Source: a virus
Strand: one strand, 5' to 3'
Virus record (IMG/VR): IMGVR_UViG_3300010389_000149
Coordinates: 1 to 23,195 of that record
Length of the DNA stretch: 23,195 nt
A program made the translations under genes and the position numbers. Positions 7,168-12,876 of this stretch are shown in pieces (the first letter of the stretch is position 1; every line of letters starts with the position of its first letter). The notes below the pieces were generated by a model. It made no database searches. It was not told where the DNA came from and saw nothing but the letters and a program-made list of their open reading frames with translations.

Positions 7168-7459
7168 AATCTTTGACGAAAACGCCTCCCTCCATCCGTC
7201 CGCTACGCTTGGCTATGACGTTGTAAGCCGTCCTCAGGCAGTCTTCGACGCGCAGCCCGTTCATGTGCGCCTGAATGATGAGCGTCACCATCACGTCGCC
7301 AATGGCGTCGATGATTTCGGCGTCGTTTTCTTCCTGGACCGCCTTCAGCAGCTCGTTTGCTTCCTCAATCGTTTTCCAGGCTTGTCCTTCCCTGGTGCCG
7401 TTGTCCAGGATCCCTTTCAGTCGTGCCCATTCGATCGTGTTCTGTATCAGGTCGTTCAT
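7166..7459 (-). CDS. MazG-like nucleotide pyrophosphohydrolase, 97 aa
   Basis: A 97-residue all-alpha protein of the MazG / dUTPase-like pyrophosphohydrolase superfamily, which hydrolyses nucleoside triphosphates to monophosphates. The metal-binding pattern is visible as IEEANELLKAVQEE (EExxE) followed by EIIDAIGDVMVTL (ExxD). The start is the ATG ending at 7459, with AGGAAAC as ribosome site; an upstream extension lies inside the neighbouring gene. It overlaps the DUF3310 gene by 4 nt. In phages such enzymes may clean the nucleotide pool or lower host alarmones; which applies here cannot be read from the sequence. It is the last gene of the leftward operon. Confidence 0.8.
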   Translation of the reverse strand: MNDLIQNTIEWARLKGILDNGTREGQAWKTIEEANELLKAVQEENDAEIIDAIGDVMVTLIIQAHMNGLRVEDCLRTAYNVIAKRSGRMEGGVFVKD

Positions 7460-7668
7460 GCTTCGGTTTCCTCTTTGATAAGTCTCTCCAAGTACCACCG
7501 GGCTTTGCGCAAGTCTTCCACGCCACCTTTGTCTTGGTAGCGCCACAGATACTTGATGACGTTACCCCGGAGAAACCCCTTAAACTCCGCACCGAGTGCC
7601 GCCTGAATGGCGACGATGCACTCGATGCTGCCGCTGGTGTAGTGTGCTGGTCCGTTTACGCTGTCCAT
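7456..7668 (-). CDS. DUF3310 family protein, 70 aa
   Basis: A 70-residue protein with the whole DUF3310 signature: PAHYTSGSIECIVAIQAALG, then EFKGFLRGNVIKYLWRYQDK and GGVEDLRKARWYLERLI. The family is very common in tailed phages, often next to nucleotide-metabolism genes, and is sometimes labelled nucleotide kinase without biochemical proof. The start codon overlaps the stop of the upstream gene by 1 nt and its own stop overlaps the MazG-like start by 4 nt, so the two are likely co-translated. No membrane or signal features. Confidence 0.85.
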   Translation of the reverse strand: MDSVNGPAHYTSGSIECIVAIQAALGAEFKGFLRGNVIKYLWRYQDKGGVEDLRKARWYLERLIKEETEA

Positions 7669-7988
7669 CAGTATTTCCCCTCCAACTCTTGCAGGACGTG
7701 ATACATCAACTCTATGCGCCCATCATCTGTATGGATGCGCTGCTCGCCAAGCCACTCGGCTACGCCTTCCAGTGCACGCAGCATAACGGCACAATCAGCC
7801 TGGCGGCGGATAGAGACCTTTACCAACTCCAGCCGCGGCCACTTCAAATGGAATCCGTCCGTGTCCTTTTCGGGCACGATCCCGCACACGGCGCCAGTTC
7901 CGTAGTACGTAGCGCGGAGCACGTTTTTATTCATCATCAAAATTTTGGCGGCCTCGCCGGTCCCGACCCACTCTCTAGGCTTGCTCAT
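7668..7988 (-). CDS. Hypothetical protein with possible N-terminal helix-turn-helix, 106 aa
   Basis: A 106-residue protein led by a strong ribosome site (AAGGGGAAAGACA directly before the ATG). Residues ~7-50 (WVGTGEAAKILMMNKNVLRA, then a strand, then LKWPRLELVKVS) have the shape of a MerR/excisionase-type HTH: tGEAAk helix, turn, second helix, wing. The C-terminal half (RRQADCAVMLRALEGVAEWL) is helical. No family is recognised with confidence. It overlaps the XF1762-type gene upstream by 14 nt. It might bind DNA, but the HTH assignment rests on pattern only. Confidence 0.65.
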   Translation of the reverse strand: MSKPREWVGTGEAAKILMMNKNVLRATYYGTGAVCGIVPEKDTDGFHLKWPRLELVKVSIRRQADCAVMLRALEGVAEWLGEQRIHTDDGRIELMYHVLQELEGKY

Positions 7989-8445
7989 TGTCTTTCCCCT
8001 TCGTGTTTATTTCCCAACGTACTCTTGATATCCCAGCTGATCCGATATCAGCCCTGGGGCGTGAAGGAGTGTCCCATCCTTTGTTTGAAGGAAGTTCCTT
8101 CGCCTTTGTCCACCCAACTGCTCGCAATGAGGCTCCAGATTCATCGTGTTGCGTGTATGTAATGCAGCGCACGTAGCCCATTGCTTTCGCCGCTCGCCAT
8201 ATCGCGCCATAAAGCATCGAGTTGGCATTCTTGTCTCCGAGCGTGCAGGTGCGATTGACCTCTAAGGTCAGACCGTCGTCAAGATGCCGCGCTATTGGTC
8301 GTCCAGCTGTGGCAACGCCAATCAGAACACCAGACTCGTTCTCAAGGCCGATGCTGAACTTGTGCCCTGTTGGCGGCTTGTTGTGGCGGTGGTGTTCTTT
8401 GATGAACGCCTTCGCGCAAGCCAACGTGATCGGAACGATCCTCAT
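7975..8445 (-). CDS. XF1762 family protein (GNAT-like), 156 aa
   Basis: A 156-residue protein with GGAGG 7 nt before its ATG. It shows the family pattern almost throughout: MRIVPITLACAKAFIKEHHR HNKP, then GHKFSIGLENESGVLIGVAT AGRPIARHLDDGLTLEVNR, then NANSMLYGAIWRAAKAMGY and SLRAVGWT. This matches the XF1762 family of phage and prophage proteins, which have an acetyltransferase-like (GNAT) core. The substrate is unknown. It lies in the run of small overlapping genes, overlapping the zinc-ribbon gene by 4 nt. A role in modifying a host or phage component is possible but not shown. Confidence 0.8.
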   Translation of the reverse strand: MRIVPITLACAKAFIKEHHRHNKPPTGHKFSIGLENESGVLIGVATAGRPIARHLDDGLTLEVNRTCTLGDKNANSMLYGAIWRAAKAMGYVRCITYTQHDESGASLRAVGWTKAKELPSNKGWDTPSRPRADIGSAGISRVRWEINTKGKDNEQA

Positions 8446-8636
8446 TCATGATCCTCCAACTTTTGGAGTCCCTTTTCGTTTTCAGACTCCACAACCGGCT
8501 TGGTGTACCCAACAGGCGCTTGTCCTGGTTCAAGCTTCCACGGCATCCACTGGCCGCAGCAGCAATACTTCAGGTCAAGGGTGCGCATCAGCGCCAAGTC
8601 CTCGGACCCGCAAGACCAACACCTTGACGTGCTCAT
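8442..8636 (-). CDS. Small Cys-rich (zinc-ribbon-like) protein, 64 aa
   Basis: A 64-residue protein starting at an ATG that overlaps the stop of the PAPS-reductase-like gene by 4 nt; the ribosome site is weak, so coupling to the upstream gene is likely. It has CWSCG (C6, C9) and a YCCCGQW cluster (C25-C27), spaced as in a small zinc ribbon, followed by an unstructured acidic C-terminal half ending EKGLQKLEDHE. No catalytic domain is present. Its tight link to the PP-loop gene could mean the two work together, but small zinc ribbons are also common stand-alone phage proteins. The longer frame reaching 8732 is inside the neighbour and was not used. Confidence 0.7.
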   Translation of the reverse strand: MSTSRCWSCGSEDLALMRTLDLKYCCCGQWMPWKLEPGQAPVGYTKPVVESENEKGLQKLEDHE

Positions 8637-9580
8637 TCGCACAGCCCATAAGTTGATGAGCAGGCGCTGACGTCCTGCTCCATCAGCTTGAACATATCCC
8701 ACTGGTGGCCGCCTCTGCCGGTTTTGCTCCACTCCACCTTCTTGTAAATGTTGCCGAGCGCGTAAAAGTCTGTGTTAGGGTCTTTGGATGGGTACGCAAA
8801 GAACGTCGAGCTAACGCTCTTGGTAGCTTGTGTCACGACACGTTCCCATTCCGCGATCCGATCAATGTGCTCGGGGAATCGTGACGCCACCTCGAACAGT
8901 TCGCGCTTGTTCGTGTTGATACAGGGCATGCAGCCCACGCGACCCATCCCTTGCTTGTACAAAGGATTCGGCTCCACGCCGTGTTTGCGGTGCTGGGCGA
9001 AGACCTGCTCAACATTCCAATGCAAGATTGGACGGAAGATCAGGAAGCCCTCTTTTTCTGGTTCCCACTGGCCGAACTCCACGTCGCGCTGCGGAAGTTT
9101 GGCGCGACTGGCGCTCTCTTCCGCGCGCACACCGCGCCAGGACTCGAGGAACTTCTTCCCTTTCATTACTTCCATCAAGTGCTTGTCTGCAACTTCGCGC
9201 TTGAGGTACTGGGTGCAGAACTGCGCCATTCTGCTTGGGAACCTTCCCTTGATGATACAGAGGTCAAGGAATGGATTCCCCGTCGGTCCCTTGTCGAACA
9301 CTGCCAGCACACGTTCAACGTTCGCTTGGTCCACTCCCTTCTCTGGCCACTTGTCTCTGACATAGTCTCGGCGCTTCCACCACCAGTCGGTGAAGTCAGC
9401 CTTGAGTTTGGCGATCTTCACGCCGGTCTTTTGTTCGAGGTAGTCCACGTACTCATACGTGGCTTCATGCTCGTTTCCTGTGTCGCAGAACATCGCAGAC
9501 ACAGGGGACTCTGATTGCTCCAACGCCAACAGCAGGCTTGCCGTACTGTCTTTGCCTCCACTCACTGACACAAGAATCAT
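8633..9580 (-). CDS. PAPS-reductase / PP-loop family protein, 315 aa
   Basis: A 315-residue PP-loop ATPase-type protein. SGGKDS at residues 7-12 is the ATP pyrophosphate-binding loop. FCDTGNEHEATYEYVDYL, SRMAQFCTQYLKRE (C122), WRGVRAEES and CMPC (C217, C220) match the phosphoadenosine-phosphosulfate-reductase family as found in phages. The three Cys are arranged as in members that carry an Fe-S cluster (for example DndC-like enzymes), though that link is by pattern only. Further Cys sit at 307 and 314. The ATG at 9580 has GGAGGGG 5-6 nt upstream, so I prefer it to longer starts. The true substrate is open: sulfate reduction, sulfur insertion into nucleic acid, or another adenylation reaction. 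It overlaps a 25-aa membrane micro-gene upstream by 4 nt. Confidence 0.85.
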   Translation of the reverse strand: MILVSVSGGKDSTASLLLALEQSESPVSAMFCDTGNEHEATYEYVDYLEQKTGVKIAKLKADFTDWWWKRRDYVRDKWPEKGVDQANVERVLAVFDKGPTGNPFLDLCIIKGRFPSRMAQFCTQYLKREVADKHLMEVMKGKKFLESWRGVRAEESASRAKLPQRDVEFGQWEPEKEGFLIFRPILHWNVEQVFAQHRKHGVEPNPLYKQGMGRVGCMPCINTNKRELFEVASRFPEHIDRIAEWERVVTQATKSVSSTFFAYPSKDPNTDFYALGNIYKKVEWSKTGRGGHQWDMFKLMEQDVSACSSTYGLCE

Positions 9581-9654
9581 TTGAACCCCTCCACGAATAA
9601 ATAACATGCCGCCAGGTAAAGCGCGATCAGCCAGATCACTTCGAGGGGGCGCAT
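9577..9654 (-). CDS. 25-aa membrane micro-protein overlapping the PAPS-reductase-like gene
   Basis: A 26-codon ORF on the minus strand. The ATG (plus-strand cat at 9652-9654) is preceded by AAGGGGAGG about 5 nt away, one of the best ribosome sites in the window. The TGA overlaps the ATG of the PP-loop gene in the usual ATGA manner. The product starts MRPLEVIWLIALYLAACYLF and ends VEGFK: one transmembrane helix with almost no soluble part. It overlaps the end of the upstream 76-aa membrane-protein gene by 19 nt. No family can be named. Confidence 0.65.
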   Translation of the reverse strand: MRPLEVIWLIALYLAACYLFVEGFK

Positions 9655-9866
9655 ATCGCCTCCCCTTTATAGGCGGGCCATCCGGCCTCGCCTTTGCTCG
9701 ATTTGTAAAGCTCGACCATCGAGCAGTATATGTCTACTTCCATTTGCGGATCGTCACCGCCAGCGGCTAGGAACAGCCCGATGGCGATGGCGCCTAAGAC
9801 GACCAGCCAGCGGTTTCTGATGCGTTCTTCCTTTGTCAGGATTCTTGTGGCGCCTCGTTTGCGCAT
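9636..9866 (-). CDS. Membrane-anchored hypothetical phage protein, 76 aa
   Basis: A 76-residue protein with GAGAGGTT as ribosome site. A basic N-terminus (MRKRGATRILTKEERIRNR) is followed by a hydrophobic helix (WLVVLGAIAIGLFLAAGG, residues ~20-37) and then a short acidic, Cys-containing domain (DIYCSMVELYKSS, GWPAYKGEAIC). By the positive-inside rule, the C-terminal domain with its two Cys would face the periplasm. A CxMVELYK...GWPAYKGE-type tail is a pattern I recall from hypothetical phage proteins of beta- and gammaproteobacterial hosts, with no known function. Possible roles include superinfection exclusion or envelope changes, but this is a guess from topology. Confidence 0.65.
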   Translation of the reverse strand: MRKRGATRILTKEERIRNRWLVVLGAIAIGLFLAAGGDDPQMEVDIYCSMVELYKSSKGEAGWPAYKGEAICAPSK

Positions 9867-9870
9867 GGTG

Positions 9871-10347
9871 TCAACCTCTCAGCTTGGCAAATGCAGACGC
9901 CATCGCGCCCTGCAAAGGCTCTGGCTTTGGCAGTTCTTCAGTTGGGCGAACGTTCTCTCCCTGCACCAACCCCATCGCCGCTAACACGGCGTCGGGGATG
10001 TCTCTGCCTTCCCCATTGATCAAGGCAGAATAACGGGCAGAGCGCCTCTTATACCCGTACGTCTTAACGACCGCCTCGGCAGTCAACCGGAGCAGGTTAG
10101 CTTCGCCGTTGGATTGGAGACTCATCTGGGACAGCACAACAGCGCCGCCCACGACTTCCACGTCACTTGTGAGCCAGAACCATTCTCCGGTCTGGCCTGG
10201 CGTGACCTCCCAAGTATCAAACCCGGCCACTAGGCCAAGGTGGCGTATCGTGCCCTGCACCGGGCGCATCAATTCGACCTCGGTCAGGTCACCGACGAGG
10301 CTAATGCCCCATCGGTGGTTGGTGCTGGATTTTGTGTAATGGTTCAT
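9871..10347 (-). CDS. Hypothetical protein, 158 aa
   Basis: A 158-residue protein starting after GAGGAAAAGACG. The N-terminal part is beta-prone and aromatic (WGISLVGDLTEVELM, then LVAGFDTWEVTPGQTGEWF and LTSDVEVVGGAVVLSQM). Residues ~95-115 are basic (VVKTYGYKRRSARYSAL), and the C-terminus is a Pro/Glu linker plus a short helix (EELPKPEPLQGAMASAFAKL). The short linker and terminal helix could be an interaction tail. No signal, membrane segment or known motif was recognised. It lies 4 nt from the 76-aa gene downstream and is separated from the gene upstream by 43 nt containing a small hairpin. Confidence 0.6.
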   Translation of the reverse strand: MNHYTKSSTNHRWGISLVGDLTEVELMRPVQGTIRHLGLVAGFDTWEVTPGQTGEWFWLTSDVEVVGGAVVLSQMSLQSNGEANLLRLTAEAVVKTYGYKRRSARYSALINGEGRDIPDAVLAAMGLVQGENVRPTEELPKPEPLQGAMASAFAKLRG

Positions 10348-10366
10348 CGTCTTTTCCTCAGTCAGT

Positions 10367-10382
10367 GCGCCATCCTTGGCGC
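10367..10382 (-). other. Intercistronic hairpin GCGCC-6-GGCGC
   Basis: In the 43-nt gap between two leftward genes, GCGCC (10367-10371) and GGCGC (10378-10382) form a 5-bp stem with a 6-nt loop. No T-run follows on either strand, so it is not a standard terminator. It may be an RNA processing or stability element, or chance. Confidence 0.3.
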
Positions 10383-10390
10383 GGGTGTTA

Positions 10391-10615
10391 TCAGATTACC
10401 TGGATGCGGTCGGACCAATCACGGATCACCTCGCGGGCGGTCCGGGCTGGCTTCTGCACATTGTTTATTTCACCGCCGAACATCTGAACGTCGGCGGTAA
10501 AGTAAAGATAGAACTCGTCGATACTTTCTACGGTCCCTTCAAGATAGCAGTCGTATTCGCCCTCGAAGTCGAAACTTCTGATGCGATCCCCTACTTGTAC
10601 TTGGTGAATGTTCAT
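10391..10615 (-). CDS. Hypothetical protein, 74 aa
   Basis: A 74-residue, moderately acidic protein. The chosen ATG ends at 10615, with GAGG 8 nt upstream; longer frames reach into the next gene in a different reading frame and give low-complexity Arg-rich sequence. The first 45 residues look like a small beta-barrel (VQVGDRIRSFDFEGEYDCYL EG), a pattern seen in several small phage proteins that carry a VGDRVRSFDFPG-type start and a DCYVEG motif. The C-terminus is helical and basic (KPARTAREVIRDWSDRI). Function is unknown. It is the second gene of the leftward operon, 2 nt after the acidic 53-aa gene. Confidence 0.65.
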   Translation of the reverse strand: MNIHQVQVGDRIRSFDFEGEYDCYLEGTVESIDEFYLYFTADVQMFGGEINNVQKPARTAREVIRDWSDRIQVI

Positions 10616-10617
10616 GG

Positions 10618-10779
10618 TCAGATCCTCACGGTCAGGATGTCGTAGGCTTCTTCTACGACTTCTTGGTCGGTGACGCCAAGTGCCAGCAAAGCTTCGCCGT
10701 CTTCCAGTGCGGCGATTGCCGCGTCTACGTCGCCTTCGGTCAGGGCTAACAGAGTGTCGATCAGGTCTTGTGCAGTCAT
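10618..10779 (-). CDS. Very acidic small protein, first gene of the leftward operon, 53 aa
   Basis: A 54-codon ORF whose ATG (cat at 10777-10779) follows AAGGGGAAAGACG, a strong ribosome site. By my count the product has 13 Asp/Glu and one basic residue. It is predicted to be helical (MTAQDLIDTLLALTEGDVDA, then LALGVTDQEVVEEAYDILT). No Cys, signal or membrane segment is present. It is the first gene transcribed leftwards from the Cro-like control region, the position where phages often keep host-takeover or anti-defence genes. Small acidic phage proteins sometimes mimic DNA, but nothing in this sequence proves it. No family recognised. Confidence 0.65.
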   Translation of the reverse strand: MTAQDLIDTLLALTEGDVDAAIAALEDGEALLALGVTDQEVVEEAYDILTVRI

Positions 10780-10829
10780 CGTCTTTCCCCTTTGTGTCGT
10801 TGAGGTTTATCCCCAACCAGTGAGTACAG

Positions 10830-10868
10830 ATTACTAGTAATGACTGCTAACGGTCAAGCCCATATAGT
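10830..10868. promoter_or_regulatory. Divergent promoter/operator region controlling the leftward operon and the Cro-like gene
   Basis: A perfect 12-bp palindrome, ATTACTAGTAAT, lies at 10830-10841. On the + strand it overlaps a candidate -35 (ATGACT, 10840-10845) that is 17 nt from TATAGT (10863-10868), in front of the Cro-like gene. On the - strand its left half reads AGTAAT, a candidate -10 placed 16 nt after TTGACC (plus-strand GGTCAA at 10852-10857), in front of the acidic 53-aa gene. A dimeric repressor bound to the palindrome would therefore touch both promoters. The gap from 10780 to 10898 holds no other gene. Confidence 0.5.
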
Positions 10869-10898
10869 AAGTTTTTTTCACCACTTGAGGAAAAACCC

Positions 10899-11099
10899 AT
10901 GATGACGCTCTCAGACTATGTTCAACTTCACGGCCGCAACGTGACGGCCAAGCGCATGCGCATGAGTCCGGCAGCTATCACGTACATGATTCGGGATAAG
11001 CGCGATATCTTCGTTGAGCAGATGAGTGACCGGGTGCAGGTGGTAGAGTTCAAGGTGCTGGCGGAGTTTGCCACACCTGGTTCGACAGAATCCGACTGA
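10899..11099 (+). CDS. cro: Lambda Cro-like transcriptional repressor, 66 aa
   Basis: A 66-residue protein aligning by eye with lambda Cro over its length: MTLSDYVQLHGRNVTAKRMR against TLKDYAMRFGQTKTAKDLG, then MSPAAITYMIRDKRDIFVE against VYQSAINKAIHAGRKIFL, and a C-terminal beta hairpin (RVQVVEFKVLAEF). The HTH recognition helix corresponds to SPAAITYMIRDKR. Two ATG codons are adjacent (10899 and 10902); GAGG at 10887-10890 could serve either. It is the only rightward gene among leftward ones and faces the operator palindrome at 10830-10841. No CI-type partner repressor is visible nearby. Likely role: shutting down early promoters as infection proceeds. Confidence 0.8.
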   Translation: MMTLSDYVQLHGRNVTAKRMRMSPAAITYMIRDKRDIFVEQMSDRVQVVEFKVLAEFATPGSTESD

Positions 11100-11103
11100 C
11101 CGA

Positions 11104-11229
11104 TCACTGGCGCAGCCCGAACACCTCAGCAAGCTCAGCCTGTTTCATCTGGCGAGTGAAGTACAGCTCTCGGATCTTCTCAGCCTTGGTGTAGTCCATG
11201 TGGCGGTAGTGGCGTTTGGGTGCTATCAT
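11104..11229 (-). CDS. 41-aa helix-turn-helix micro-protein
   Basis: A 42-codon ORF whose ATG is at 11227-11229 (cat), with GAGGAAAG 8-12 nt upstream. The product has a basic lead (MIAPKRHYRHMDYTKAE) and then KIRELYFTRQMKQAELAEVF, which reads as the first two helices of an HTH of the kind found in small phage and sigma-region-4-like proteins; it ends at GLRQ. Related HTH proteins usually continue with a recognition helix after this point, so it may be a truncated relic or a minimal dimerising protein. Its stop codon lies 4 nt from the convergent Cro-like stop. Confidence 0.5.
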   Translation of the reverse strand: MIAPKRHYRHMDYTKAEKIRELYFTRQMKQAELAEVFGLRQ

Positions 11230-11262
11230 GTCTGCGTCTTTCCTCAAGTGATGTTGGTTTGG

Positions 11263-11298
11263 TAGGCGTCTGACTTTCCCCCAGGCGCCTATTTTTTT
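11263..11298 (+). terminator. Rho-independent terminator after the Cro-like gene
   Basis: TAGGCG (11263-11268) pairs with CGCCTA (11286-11291), followed by seven T at 11292-11298. It would stop rightward transcription from the Cro-like gene before it runs antisense into the replication operon. The right arm covers the stop codon of the SNF2 helicase gene on the other strand, where there is no T-run. Confidence 0.55.
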
Positions 11299-12629
11299 GC
11301 GCGTAGCGCGTCCAGTAGCGCGGCTTGCGTCGCGTCCTTGCTTTGCAGCACAGCCATGACACGCTCATCAAGACAGCCTTCAGCGATGAGGTGGACGATG
11401 CGGACCGGCTTCGTTTGACCCTGGCGGTGCAGTCTGGCGTTGAATTGTTGGTAATGCTCAAGCGACCACACCAAGCCAAACCACACAGCCAGCGCCCCAC
11501 CGCCTTGCAAGTTCAGGCCGTGTCCAGCCGACGCGGGATGGGCCAGCAGCATTCCAATCTCACCATCGTTCCAGCGCCGCAGCGTCTCAGGGTCTTTGTC
11601 GAGCACAACGGCGTCGGGGAATCGCTTACGCAGCCGTTCCAAGTCATGCCGGAAGTTGTACGCCACAAGGACCGGCTCGTCGTTCGCTTCGACAATATCG
11701 GCCAGGGCCTCTAGCTTGGCGCTATGCACTTCAGACCATGCAACCGAGCCGTTGAGATACGTGGCGCCGTTGCACCATTGCAACAGCTTACCAGCCAACA
11801 CCGCAGCCGTTGACGCTTCCAGTTCCTCGCCGTCCTCCAGCGTGACTAACAGTTGGGCCTCAAATTCGGTGTAACGGTCTTTGACCTTGGCGGGCAGTTG
11901 GACGCGCTCCACAAGGTCGATACGCTCAGGCAGCGACAGATAATCAGACGCGCTCATGCTCAGCCAAGTGTCAGCGAGCAGCGCGTGAATGATCTTCTCG
12001 GACCCGTCGCGCAACTTCCACGAGAAGCCGTTGAAAGATTGCTCGAAAAACCGCTGTTTGAACCCGGTGTAGGTCTTCCCCAGGGCGTCTCCCTTGTCGA
12101 TCAAGTATTGTTGCGACCAGAGATCCAGCAGACTGTTCGGGCTTGGTGTGCCGCTGAGCAGGACCATGTAACGGACCAGCGGCATGACCCGGCGTAAGGC
12201 TTTGAATCGTTCAGCGCTTGGTGACTTGAACGACGACGACTCATCGATGACCACGCAATCGAACGGCCACCGCTGTTTGTAGTGCTCCGTGAGCCAAGGG
12301 ACATTTTCGCGGTTGATGACCACCACGTCGGCGGGATCAAAGAGAACAGCCTGGCGTTGGCGGATCGAGCCGAGACACAAGTTGATCTTCAGATGCCGCA
12401 GATGCGACCACTTGCTTGCTTCCTGGCGCCAGACAGACAGCGCCACGCGCAAAGGCGCGACGATGAGCACGCGACGTACTGCGCAGGACTCCAGCAGATC
12501 AGCGACAGCGGTCAGCGTGGAGACCGTTTTTCCTAAGCCCATCTCAAGTGCCAGGCCGCAGCGTTCCTTGTCCACGATCCAGGACACAGCCCGCTCTTGG
12601 TATGGGTGAAGATCAGACCGAGAAGGCAC
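11289..12629 (-). CDS. SNF2-family DEAD/DEAH-box helicase, 446 aa
   Basis: A superfamily 2 ATPase of the SNF2 type, common in phage replication blocks. Visible motifs: Q-like DLHPYQERAVSWI at the N-terminus, motif I LEMGLGKT (~28-35), motif Ia LIVAPLRVALSVW, motif II VVIDESSSF (~127-134, D-E-S-S in place of D-E-A-H), motif III LLSGTPSPN (~158-166), and motif VI QFNARLHRQGQTKPV near the C-terminus. It probably moves or remodels DNA and may work with the VRR-NUC protein next to it. The start chosen is GTG at 12627-12629 because GGAGG lies 6 nt upstream; no in-frame ATG fits. It overlaps the VRR-NUC gene by 17 nt. Short for the wider SNF2 family but usual for phage members. Confidence 0.85.
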   Translation of the reverse strand: MPSRSDLHPYQERAVSWIVDKERCGLALEMGLGKTVSTLTAVADLLESCAVRRVLIVAPLRVALSVWRQEASKWSHLRHLKINLCLGSIRQRQAVLFDPADVVVINRENVPWLTEHYKQRWPFDCVVIDESSSFKSPSAERFKALRRVMPLVRYMVLLSGTPSPNSLLDLWSQQYLIDKGDALGKTYTGFKQRFFEQSFNGFSWKLRDGSEKIIHALLADTWLSMSASDYLSLPERIDLVERVQLPAKVKDRYTEFEAQLLVTLEDGEELEASTAAVLAGKLLQWCNGATYLNGSVAWSEVHSAKLEALADIVEANDEPVLVAYNFRHDLERLRKRFPDAVVLDKDPETLRRWNDGEIGMLLAHPASAGHGLNLQGGGALAVWFGLVWSLEHYQQFNARLHRQGQTKPVRIVHLIAEGCLDERVMAVLQSKDATQAALLDALRAKK

Positions 12630-12876
12630 GCGCAGCCTCCAGAGAGTCGATGACGCGCACGTCACAGCCCAAGGCGCGGCGGCGTTCGTGGTCCTTCGCT
12701 TGCGAGGGTGTGGGCGCCTTCCCTGGCGCCTTACACTCAACAAACACCACGCGACCACCTGGTAGCGTCACAATGCGATCAGGCACCGAGCGCATCCCGC
12801 TGTTGAACTTCTCGCACATCCCGCCTAGTTCCCTCACGCGCTTCACCAGCGCCTGTTCTATCGTCTTCTCAAGCAT
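12613..12876 (-). CDS. VRR-NUC domain nuclease, 87 aa
   Basis: A stand-alone VRR-NUC domain of the PD-(D/E)xK nuclease superfamily. The catalytic set is visible: E7 in TIEQALVKRVRELG, the PDR of SVPDRIVTLPGGR (D33), ECK in VVFVECKAPG (E47, K49) and Q59 in TPSQAKDHER. Such phage proteins act on branched DNA; family members include the FAN1 nuclease domain and phage Holliday-junction resolvases. The ATG at 12876 has GAGGAC just upstream, and the gene overlaps the polymerase stop by 8 nt and the SNF2 start by 17 nt. The VRR-NUC/SNF2 pairing is a repeated arrangement in phage genomes, suggesting joint work in DNA processing. Confidence 0.85.
   Translation of the reverse strand: MLEKTIEQALVKRVRELGGMCEKFNSGMRSVPDRIVTLPGGRVVFVECKAPGKAPTPSQAKDHERRRALGCDVRVIDSLEAARAFSV

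Noticed and set aside
10367-10382. Rho-independent terminator in the leftward operon
   Set aside because: The 5-bp stem is not followed by a T-run on either strand; kept only as a low-confidence hairpin.
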